Source: Pedobacter paludis
Lineage (GTDB): Bacteria > Bacteroidota > Bacteroidia > Sphingobacteriales > Sphingobacteriaceae
Assembly: GCF_003173575.1 (NCBI RefSeq)
Contig: NZ_QGNY01000002.1
Coordinates: forward strand, 62,001 to 126,000
Length of the DNA: 64,000 bases
Direction of reading: 5' to 3'
Positions 28,148 through 35,135 of the stretch are shown here, piece by piece. Numbering within the stretch: position 1 is the stretch's first letter; each line of letters opens with the position of its first letter. The notes under the pieces are model-generated. The model ran no database searches. It saw only the letters and a list, made by a program, of their open reading frames with translations, and had not been told where the DNA came from. The position numbers were made by a program, and so were the translations under genes.

Positions 28148-29023
28148 ATGAGACAATTATTTATTGCCCTACTAATTTTATTTTCTACATCCTCTTTTGC
28201 GCAAAAGAGCGATACTTTGGTAACTTATATTTTTGATAAAATACCGACCAAGCAAATTAAAAAAGCAACATCGGTATATAAAGTATTCAAGAAAGACGAT
28301 GCAAATTGGATTAGAATCACTTCTGATCAAAATCTTGTGCCATTAAAAAGAGAAACATTTTCTGATTCGACGCTTACCATTCTGAATGGAGATTACTTAA
28401 AATATAAAAATGGAAAAATAGTTTTAAAGGGAACTTATTTTAAAAATGAGCGCACAGGTGCTTGGATAAATTATGATTCTTTAGGCAAAGCTTATGCTTC
28501 AAAAATTTATGTTTCGAACAAGCTAAACGGCCTCTCTGTAACTTATTGGGAAAACGGGACAATTCAAGAAGAGGGAAAATATGTTGATGGGAAAAAACAG
28601 GGTGAATGGAAAATGTTTTATGAATCAGGGGCTCCTGCCTTGAAGGAAACGTATGATGAAAAAAATAAGGTTGTTGACAGTACTTATTTAAGTATCACAG
28701 GCAAACCAATTGCAAAGGATAGTATTTTCAAATCTCCTTCTTATCCGGGCGGGATTAAAATGTTTTATCGATATTTAGGAAAATCAGTACGGTACCCATC
28801 CGATGATGTTAAAAATAAGACTCAGGGCAAAGTATATTTATCCTTTAAAGTTAGCAAAAGTGGAGATGTAGAAGATGTCACTGTTATTTCTGCCCCCAGT
28901 TATAGTATAGGTTCTGAAGCCATCAGAGTATTGGAAAATTCACCAAGATGGATTTCTGGTAAGCTCTTTAACAAACCCACTAACGTTATTTACGAAATCG
29001 ACGTAAACTTTTCTCTTAATTGA
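28148..29023 (+). CDS. secreted MORN-like repeat protein with TonB C-terminal domain
   Basis: This protein of about 291 residues has a signal peptide (MRQLFIALLILFSTSSFA-Q). MORN/YwqK-like repeats occupy about residues 95-175 (GTYFKNERTGAWINYDSLG, LNGLSVTYWENGTIQEEG, KKQGEWKMFYESG). The C-terminus is a TonB-type domain (GKVYLSFKVSKSGDVEDVTV, IYEIDVNFSLN). It lacks a membrane anchor like that of TonB, so it is a periplasmic or outer-membrane protein carrying this fold. The longer frame from 28124 would overlap polA; ATG 28148 starts the signal peptide and is preferred. Confidence 0.85.
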   Translation: MRQLFIALLILFSTSSFAQKSDTLVTYIFDKIPTKQIKKATSVYKVFKKDDANWIRITSDQNLVPLKRETFSDSTLTILNGDYLKYKNGKIVLKGTYFKNERTGAWINYDSLGKAYASKIYVSNKLNGLSVTYWENGTIQEEGKYVDGKKQGEWKMFYESGAPALKETYDEKNKVVDSTYLSITGKPIAKDSIFKSPSYPGGIKMFYRYLGKSVRYPSDDVKNKTQGKVYLSFKVSKSGDVEDVTVISAPSYSIGSEAIRVLENSPRWISGKLFNKPTNVIYEIDVNFSLN

Positions 29024-29107
29024 TTTTTTCTTATCTTCATTAAATCTTCATTCCTAATATTCAACTTTATATCAACAAATTAACGAGTAAAACAAAAAAT
29101 TAGAATT

Positions 29108-29452
29108 ATGAAAAAATTATTGAGTTTAATCGCAATCGCAGCATTTGGTTTAACCACAGCATTTGCTCAAACACCAGCAACTACTGCTCCGGCAAAAAAA
29201 GTTGTTAAAAAAGAAGTTAAAACCACTACAGCACCAGTAAAAGCTGGCGTTAAAGCAGAAGCTAAAAAAGTTGAAACTAAAACAACTACTACAGCGGCCA
29301 AAGTAAAAGCAGATGGAACGCCAGATATGCGTTTTAAAGAAAATAAAGCTAAAGCGGTAACTAAAGTGGCTGGCCCAACTAAAAAAGACGGCACTGCAGA
29401 TATGCGCTATAAAGCAAACAAAACAACAACGAAAGTTGTTAAAAAGAACTAG
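29108..29452 (+). CDS. secreted Lys/Ala/Thr-rich protein with two DMR repeats
   Basis: This 114-residue protein has a signal peptide (MKKLLSLIAIAAFGLTTAFA-Q), a low-complexity mature part dominated by Lys, Ala, Thr and Val, and a duplicated motif: DGTPDMRFKENK (about residue 73) and DGTADMRYKANK (about residue 97). It is very basic. The composition suggests an extracytoplasmic, possibly nucleic-acid- or polymer-binding protein, but no function is known to me. It ends at a strong terminator. Confidence 0.8.
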   Translation: MKKLLSLIAIAAFGLTTAFAQTPATTAPAKKVVKKEVKTTTAPVKAGVKAEAKKVETKTTTTAAKVKADGTPDMRFKENKAKAVTKVAGPTKKDGTADMRYKANKTTTKVVKKN

Positions 29453-29470
29453 GTTTAGGTTTATAATTTG

Positions 29471-29505
29471 AAAGGGTCCCGATGAAAATTGGGACCCTTT
29501 TTTAT
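29471..29505. terminator. bidirectional terminator
   Basis: A 10-bp perfect GC-rich stem (29471-29480/29491-29500), extended inward by GAT/ATT pairs to a GAAA loop, is followed by a T-run on the plus strand and preceded by A's. It serves the two convergent genes on either side. Confidence 0.9.
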
Positions 29506-29506
29506 T

Positions 29507-30184
29507 TTATAAATCTATTGTTTCGCCAATGGCGGGTAAAAGTAAGGTTTTGTTTTCACGCTTAAATTTATCTAGCGCTTCTTCTGTGTTTATTTCAATT
29601 ACCGGAAAAGTATTATAATGTACACCGATAACTGTATCACAATCAAAATACTTTGTGGCTACAAGCGCATCGTCAACATCCATAGTGTAATTACCTCCAA
29701 TTGGTAAAATGGCGTAATCAAGGTTACAAACATCAGCCAGAACCTTCATTTCGATGGTTAAGCCTGTATCGCCTGCAAAGTAAATCTGCTTACCATCAAC
29801 CTCTAACACAAATCCTGCAGGGTTACCGCCATAACTTCCATCTGGCAAACCCGAAGAATGCGTGGCAGGAACCATTCTAACCGTTCCCCAATCAAAAGTG
29901 AATTTTCCAAAATTCATTGGATGCAATTTCTCAACCCCCTGTTTTTGTGCCCAATCGGCAACCTCTGGCATTGCAATAACCGTAGCACCTGTTTGTTTTG
30001 CTAGGTCTACCAAATCGGCAACATGATCTCCATGCCCATGACTTACCAAGATATAATCTGCTTCAATTGCTTTTATATCAACATTTTTTGCAAGTGGATT
30101 GTGAGAAATAAATGGATCAAATAGTAATTTTTTATTGGTCGTTTCTAACAGGAAACAAGATTGACCGTAATAGGTGTATTTCAT
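29507..30184 (-). CDS. UPF0173-type MBL-fold metal-dependent hydrolase
   Basis: This 225-residue protein of the YtkL/UPF0173 group has MKYTYYGQSCFLLE at the start, the zinc motif VSHGHGDHVAD, MVPATHSSG, FAGDTGLTIEM and PIGGNYTMD with VIGVHYNTFP near the end. The biochemical substrate of the group is unknown. The frame is open up to 30238, but that would overlap the 3' end of ybaB. The family start is Met at 30184, 43 bp after ybaB, and gives the standard length. Confidence 0.9.
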   Translation of the reverse strand: MKYTYYGQSCFLLETTNKKLLFDPFISHNPLAKNVDIKAIEADYILVSHGHGDHVADLVDLAKQTGATVIAMPEVADWAQKQGVEKLHPMNFGKFTFDWGTVRMVPATHSSGLPDGSYGGNPAGFVLEVDGKQIYFAGDTGLTIEMKVLADVCNLDYAILPIGGNYTMDVDDALVATKYFDCDTVIGVHYNTFPVIEINTEEALDKFKRENKTLLLPAIGETIDL

Positions 30185-30227
30185 TTTAGTAATTGTATAA
30201 GTATTTAAATTCAGTATGATGCAAAAA

Positions 30228-30533
30228 CTATTGCCCAAACAGTCCGCCTAAACCGCCCAGCATGTCTTGCGCTGATGATTGCATTTCTGCAGCACTTACC
30301 TGCTCGGCGCTGGCCAGAGCTTTGTTTATTGCGGTTAATAACAATTCTTCCAGCTCTTCCTTATCTGCATTTTTAAGGAATTCCTCATTTATAGCAACTC
30401 CGGTAATGGCCTTATTAGCTGTTGCGGTTATTTTGATCGCTCCATTTTCTACTTCGCCAAATACCGAAATCGTATCTAAGCGTTTTTTTATTTCCTCAGC
30501 TTTTTGTTGTGCTGCGAATAGTTTATCGAACAT
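30228..30533 (-). CDS. YbaB/EbfC family nucleoid-associated protein
   Basis: This 101-residue protein starts with the typical helix MFDKLFAAQQKAEEIKKRLDTI and has the central strands GAIKITATANKAITGVAINEEF of the YbaB/EbfC fold. These dimers bind DNA with little sequence preference and are often near dnaX-recR, which is not the case here. The C-terminal tail is Gly-rich. It is transcribed with the UPF0173 gene. Its family is clear; its regulatory role here is not. Confidence 0.9.
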   Translation of the reverse strand: MFDKLFAAQQKAEEIKKRLDTISVFGEVENGAIKITATANKAITGVAINEEFLKNADKEELEELLLTAINKALASAEQVSAAEMQSSAQDMLGGLGGLFGQ

Positions 30534-30639
30534 AATCTGTTGTTTTTTAATATAAAACGATTTAAATCAACTTGTGTTTTGATTAATGATTTTTACTTGA
30601 TGAGTGAAAAGGAATTGATCACTCGCAGTTCCCCTTCTT

Positions 30640-31623
30640 TTAAATTCTGCCTAAAATGGTATTTGCTTCATCAATAAAACGATCAATTTTTTTGGTTCCT
30701 CTAAAGTTTTTAATCATCAACGTATTTATTTTGTTTTTAGATGGAACATTAAATTCGGCCCTAACCTCGGTACCCGAATAAACAAAATTGGTTGTTTTAC
30801 GAACAATCTGGAAACGAATTAAATCATCAAATGGATATTCCTTTACCACACGACCTGCAAAAGTAGAGTGTAATACTTTCCGTTGATTTTTATCGAAACG
30901 AATGCTCGAGAAGAAACCAAAAAGAAAGACCAAGCCAATAATTAATGGAAAATATGTTGTTAGTAAACGTTTAAAAGTTTCTTCATCTGCCATAAAATTA
31001 GGGTTAAGCAATATGGCTACCGAAATTCCGATCATAATTATTCCTATAACCAAACTCCCTATTTTGTTATCGCGTACCGTATAAACACCACCTTCTTCTT
31101 TAAAAAAGTTAAACTCGTAAATGGTTTGTTTAGGCAACACCGGTGCATTGGCGAAAACCAGCTCATCAATTTTTGGCAAAACTTCTTGCTGGAATTTTAT
31201 AAGATTTGGATCGGAAGATTTGTTATAACCGGGCGAGACAATTAAGCCTTTTCCATGTCGATTACTTTTTCTAAACGCTCTATAGCTAAATCCACTTCCA
31301 ATTATCTGATAAGGTTCTACAGCTGCAATATCCTCGAACGCTATTGAACCCATAGGTAAGAAAGCAATTTTTTTATATAATTTTCGGCTTCTACCATCAA
31401 ATATGATTTTTGATTCGGCCATGAAAACAACGAATAAAGGTATAAGCAATAAAAAACCGTAATACAGAATTGCAAACTGAGCAGGAACCCCTTGTAATCC
31501 TTTTAATAAGAAAAAAATAAATACAATGATTATGATTAAAAAAACAAGTCCAACAATCCTCAGATTTCGCTTAGGATAAATCGTTAAAACACTTGGTTCA
31601 ATAATCCACTTTGCTTTAGCCAT
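30640..31623 (-). CDS. membrane protein with two similar halves (PH-like type)
   Basis: This 327-residue protein has two membrane hairpins, near residues 22-68 and 190-242, each followed by a soluble beta-rich segment. The first contains KIIFDGRSRKLYKKIAFLP, the second SIRFDKNQRKVLHSTFAG. The same order of elements (two helices, then FD-x-R/Q-R-KL/V-x-K/H) suggests an internal duplication of a membrane-anchored PH-like unit. I do not recognise a named family. The gene begins 2 bp after the serine-hydrolase gene stops, so the two are coupled. Confidence 0.75.
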   Translation of the reverse strand: MAKAKWIIEPSVLTIYPKRNLRIVGLVFLIIIIVFIFFLLKGLQGVPAQFAILYYGFLLLIPLFVVFMAESKIIFDGRSRKLYKKIAFLPMGSIAFEDIAAVEPYQIIGSGFSYRAFRKSNRHGKGLIVSPGYNKSSDPNLIKFQQEVLPKIDELVFANAPVLPKQTIYEFNFFKEEGGVYTVRDNKIGSLVIGIIMIGISVAILLNPNFMADEETFKRLLTTYFPLIIGLVFLFGFFSSIRFDKNQRKVLHSTFAGRVVKEYPFDDLIRFQIVRKTTNFVYSGTEVRAEFNVPSKNKINTLMIKNFRGTKKIDRFIDEANTILGRI

Positions 31624-31625
31624 AG

Positions 31626-32855
31626 TTAATCTTCGTCTGTTCCTGGTAAACTTCCATTACCGTGATAAGCACCTTTACGGATGATTGGCATGTTGAAATG
31701 TTTATACAAATCGTCCAAGTGCATTAAACTTCCATTAGTTAAATTACCTAAGAATATTATTACAATGTTTTTATCTAAATCTCTAACATAGATATGGCGG
31801 AAACCGTGCCACCAGCCCGTGTGGTAAACAACTTTATCCATTTTTTCACCATCAAACATTCTCCACCCGTACCCATAATTAAAATGGCCATTAACAGGTT
31901 TATTATGTCCTTTATAAGCAGAATCTAAACTAGTTTTAGATAATAATCTTCCATTTTTCAAATACTTATCAAAAAGCACCAAGTCATGAACTGTACTATA
32001 AATGCCTTTATCTCCAACAGGACCATCTAAAAAGTTTTGAGCTACAGAATATTTCCAAGTACGATCATGCCCCACTACATCAACAGGAATTTTCTCATAT
32101 TCGGTTGTGCTGTACACATGAGTATGTTTTAGGCCTGCCGGTTTAAAAACATGTTCCATCATGTACTGAGAATAACGCTGACCTGTAACCTTTTCTATGA
32201 TGGCGCCCAGAACCATAAAATTAGAATTGTTATAATGAAATCTATTATCCGGCTTAGTGTATGGATTAGGTTTTTTTTCGGCGATTACATTCATCACTTC
32301 TTTATTGGTAACACCTTTTTTCATGTTGCGTTTTTCCTTCCGCCAGATGTCATCAATAAAGTATACGTAATTCATCATTCCGCTTCTGTGAGTTAATAAC
32401 AACTTAACAGTTATTCCATCATAAGGAAAATTAGGAAAGAATTTTTTGACATTATCGTTTAATGAAAGCTTTTTAGCTTCTACCAACTGCATAATTGCAG
32501 TACCCGTAAACGTTTTAGTAATCGAGGCAAGCTCAAATTCCGAATTTATTTTTAAGCTATCGCGATGTAAGTAATCGGCCCATCCAACTGCTTTTTCGTA
32601 TAAGATTTTACCATCTTTTGCAACGAGCATATTTCCATTAAAGCCATATCTTTTATGGAGGTTATCTACAAAATCGGCAATCCATTTATCTCCTTTTTCG
32701 GGATTGTAAACTAACAAAAGACTGTCTGCCTTATCGTCATCTTTTGTACGGATTTTTCTTTCAGCAGCCTTTTTCTCTTCAGATTTTTTACTAGAACATG
32801 CGGTTAATAAGGTAAGTAAGATTGCTAATGCTGAAAATATATTACGAAAATTCAT
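31626..32855 (-). CDS. class C beta-lactamase-fold serine hydrolase, lipoprotein
   Basis: This 409-residue lipoprotein (LLTLLTAC, Cys20) has the serine hydrolase motifs S111-I-T-K114 (LASITKTF), Y208-N-N210 (HYNNSNF) and a KTG-like HTG in VVYHTGWWHG. These place it in the AmpC/DD-peptidase/esterase superfamily. Standing in the periplasm at a membrane, it may act on peptidoglycan peptides or esters; true beta-lactamase activity cannot be inferred. It is coupled to the duplicated membrane protein downstream. Confidence 0.88.
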   Translation of the reverse strand: MNFRNIFSALAILLTLLTACSSKKSEEKKAAERKIRTKDDDKADSLLLVYNPEKGDKWIADFVDNLHKRYGFNGNMLVAKDGKILYEKAVGWADYLHRDSLKINSEFELASITKTFTGTAIMQLVEAKKLSLNDNVKKFFPNFPYDGITVKLLLTHRSGMMNYVYFIDDIWRKEKRNMKKGVTNKEVMNVIAEKKPNPYTKPDNRFHYNNSNFMVLGAIIEKVTGQRYSQYMMEHVFKPAGLKHTHVYSTTEYEKIPVDVVGHDRTWKYSVAQNFLDGPVGDKGIYSTVHDLVLFDKYLKNGRLLSKTSLDSAYKGHNKPVNGHFNYGYGWRMFDGEKMDKVVYHTGWWHGFRHIYVRDLDKNIVIIFLGNLTNGSLMHLDDLYKHFNMPIIRKGAYHGNGSLPGTDED

Positions 32856-32923
32856 CTATATCGGAAATACTAAATTTAAAACCCGAAAATTAAAGAATTT
32901 TGTAGCGCAAAAGGGAAAGAGTT

Positions 32924-33475
32924 TTACACATTTTCGCAATTATTATTATACCAGCATTCAAATAAATGTCCTTTGCTTCCATAAACTGGGTCGCTATCCG
33001 GATTTTTCACTTGGGCTATATCCTCATCAGCTTCTGGCCGTTCTTCGGCTTTACCATATTTAATGTTATATGCTATCCCATTTGGGTATGCACCAACAAC
33101 AGTAAAGTCATCACTAGAATTTAGTTTTTTATGGGCTACCCCTGCCGGAATAAGGATTACATCGCCCTTATCCAATTCTACACAAACGCCATGTTCTCCA
33201 CCAAATTGAACATCAGCCTTGCCACAAAAAACCCCCATAACCTCATGTGTATTGCTGTGGTAATGATCATAATCAAAAATGCCATCAACCCAGGCGTTGG
33301 TGTAGCCATTGCTAGCAAAAACTTTTTTAATTACATCTTCCGTATCATCAGGATGGATTAAAAAAGCACCCTTATAAATCATTAAAGGTAAATTTGGGTT
33401 GTTGGGAAAGTTTCCGTTTTCTTCTATTTTATGAGCTACTAAATATGCTTCTTGAATCAGTTTTTCTTTATCCAT
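32924..33475 (-). CDS. cupin-domain protein
   Basis: This 183-residue cytoplasmic protein has a single cupin barrel with metal-site motif 1 HYHSNTHEVMGVFCGKADV (two His and the Glu) and motif 2 DVILIPAGVAHKKL (third His). It resembles cupins annotated as YjlB-like. The family is diverse and the ligand is unknown. It ends near the serine-hydrolase gene and begins just before the tandem repeat region. Confidence 0.85.
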   Translation of the reverse strand: MDKEKLIQEAYLVAHKIEENGNFPNNPNLPLMIYKGAFLIHPDDTEDVIKKVFASNGYTNAWVDGIFDYDHYHSNTHEVMGVFCGKADVQFGGEHGVCVELDKGDVILIPAGVAHKKLNSSDDFTVVGAYPNGIAYNIKYGKAEERPEADEDIAQVKNPDSDPVYGSKGHLFECWYNNNCENV

Positions 33476-33600
33476 GATTTTGGTGTTTGATTAATAACAA
33501 AGTAATCGATGAAGGGTTTTAAATGTCTTAGGCATAAGAATAAATTTCGCTGATATTTCAATCTGTATTTTTTTGCGTTAGATACTGGAAAACCCTTTAT

Positions 33601-34450
33601 CGCACAAATAAGAAACCATGTTTTCAAAATGTCTCCCACGGATCAAGGCGATTTACGCAGACAATATCAATCTGCGCTCTTTGCGAAATCTGCGGGAATC
33701 CATTAACGCACAAAATAATATGCCATGTTTCAAAATATTTCCCACAGATCAACATGATTTACGCAGACAATATCAATCTGCGCTCTTTGCGAAATCTGCG
33801 GGAAATCCCGTTAACGCACAAAATAATATGCCATGTTTCAAAATATTTCCCACAGATCAACATGATTTACGCAGACAATATCAATCTGCGCTCTTTGCGA
33901 AATCTGCGGGAAATCCCGTTAACGCACAAAATAATATGCCATGTTTCAAAATATTTCCCACAGATCAACATGATTTACGCAGACAATATCAATCTGCGCT
34001 CTCTGCGAAATCTGCGGGAAATCCATTCACGCACAAAATAATATGCCATGTTTCAAAATATTTCCCACAGATCAACATGATTTACGCAGACAATATCAAT
34101 CTGCGCTCTCTGCGAAATCTGCGGGAAATCCATTCACGCACAAAATAATAAGCCATGTTTCAAAATATTTCCCACAGATCAACATGATTTACGCAGACAA
34201 TATCAATCTCCGCTCTTTGCGAAATCTGCGGGAATCCATTCACGCACAAAATAATAAGCCATGTTTCAAAATATTTCCCACAGATCAACATGATTTACGC
34301 AGACAATATCAATCTCCGCTCTTTGCGAAATCTGCGGGAAATCCATTAACGCACAAAATAATAAGCCATGTTTCAAAATATCCCACAGTCAACATGATTT
34401 ACGCAGACAATATCAATCTGCGCTCTCTGCGAAATCTGCGTGAAATCCTT
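33601..34450. repeat. tandem array of eight ~107-bp palindrome-bearing repeats
   Basis: Copies begin with CGCACAAAATA-like sequence at 33601 (diverged), 33707, 33815, 33923, 34030, 34137, 34243 and 34350 (shortened), so the period is 106-108 bp. Each unit carries CCCACAGATCAACATG, then CGCAGA-9 nt-TCTGCG (a hairpin), then TTTGCGAAATCTGCGGG. Inner copies are nearly identical, while the first and last are diverged, as expected for growth by unequal exchange. Several frames stay open through the array by chance and are not counted as genes. The rest of the 33476-34547 gap holds no gene. Confidence 0.92.
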
Positions 34451-34547
34451 TATTGCATTAAGTTCAAAAAATTAACAAAAGATGATTTAATTAATGTTAT
34501 CTTAATCAACCTATTAATACCTACATCCTAATTTTAAATATTTAATT

Positions 34548-34928
34548 ATGGATGAAAACGATATTTCTTACCAAATCAGGGGCGCAATTTTTACTGTTTA
34601 TAATGCTTTGGGCCCAGGTTTATTAGAATCTGCCTATGAAATTGTTTTAGCTCATGTTCTAATCAAAAATGGCCTTGAAGTAAAACGTCAAGTACAATTG
34701 CCAATTTTCTTTGACGATGAAGAACTCGACGCAGGATACAGACTTGATTTGTTAGTTAACGATCGAGTAATTGTTGAAATAAAATCAGTAGAAATCTTGG
34801 GCCCAGTTCACCATAAGCAGGTATTAACTTACCTTAAGCTTTCTGGTTTAAAACTTGGTATTCTTGTAAATTTCAACGCATCAGATATTTCGCAATCCAT
34901 ACATCGTAAAGTCAACGGTCTTTTATAA
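34548..34928 (+). CDS. GxxExxY protein (PD-(D/E)XK nuclease-like, PDDEXK_3)
   Basis: This 126-residue protein carries the family motif G24-L-L-E27-S-A-Y30. Its nuclease core follows the PD-(D/E)XK pattern: Asp67 (YRLDLLV), Glu77-I-Lys79 (IVEIKSV), then a RecB-like Q91-V-L-T-Y95. All putative catalytic residues are intact, so it should be an active or recently active nuclease. No substrate is known for the family to my knowledge. It starts about 100 bp after the tandem repeat array and is followed 13 bp later by another structured repeat. No operon partner is visible. Confidence 0.92.
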   Translation: MDENDISYQIRGAIFTVYNALGPGLLESAYEIVLAHVLIKNGLEVKRQVQLPIFFDDEELDAGYRLDLLVNDRVIVEIKSVEILGPVHHKQVLTYLKLSGLKLGILVNFNASDISQSIHRKVNGLL

Positions 34929-34940
34929 TAATATTTCTAA

Positions 34941-35022
34941 ACCTGATTGAGCGGATTAGCCCGGAATGAGTGAAAGCGTTAGCGAAACGAAATGAGGACT
35001 ATGAGCGAAAGCGGGACAAACG
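34941..35022 (+). repeat. GATTGAAGCGG-type structured intergenic element (most complete copy)
   Basis: The element begins AACCTGATTGAGCGGAT, continues with CCCGGAATGAG, a CGTT-AGCGA-AACG hairpin and ATGAGGACTATGAG, and ends GCGAAAGCGGGAC. The end can fold as a GC-GAAA-GC tetraloop, and CCCG near the start can pair with CGGG at the end. Related copies occur at 5801 (+), 12358 (-) and 59317 (-). It lies between the convergent GxxExxY and pyruvate dehydrogenase genes. It could be a dispersed repeat or a structured RNA. Confidence 0.6.
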
Positions 35023-35052
35023 TTAATAATTGCATTAATTACCTTTTCAAAT

Positions 35053-35084
35053 AAAAAAGCTTCCCGACAAAATCGAGAAGCTTT
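35053..35084 (-). terminator. terminator of the pdhA-pdhC operon
   Basis: A 12-bp stem with one mismatch (35056-35067/35073-35084) is followed on the minus strand by a T-run, 52 bp past the E2 stop codon. Confidence 0.85.
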
Positions 35085-35100
35085 AAAATATTTATGAAAT

Positions 35101-35123
35101 CCTTCGACAAACTCAGGATGACA
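35101..35123. repeat. short interspersed repeat (TGTCATCCTGAG...TCGAAGG)
   Basis: On the minus strand this reads TGTCATCCTGAGTTTGTCGA then AGG. It shares the TGTCAT-n-CTGAG ... CGAAG pattern with sequences at 17880, 54226, 57543 and 59352. Only one arm is present. Confidence 0.55.
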
Positions 35124-35135
35124 ACTTTTTAATGA

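Noticed and set aside
33601..34450. CRISPR array
   Set aside because: The whole 107-bp unit is repeated with no unique spacers, the repeats are far too long, and there are no cas genes.
33618..34531. Several long open frames across the tandem repeats (for example 33618-34148, 33754-34041, 34043-34531)
   Set aside because: They are chance open frames in a repeat array. The 106-108 bp period moves the frame from unit to unit, the products repeat one another, and no start signal or family is seen.
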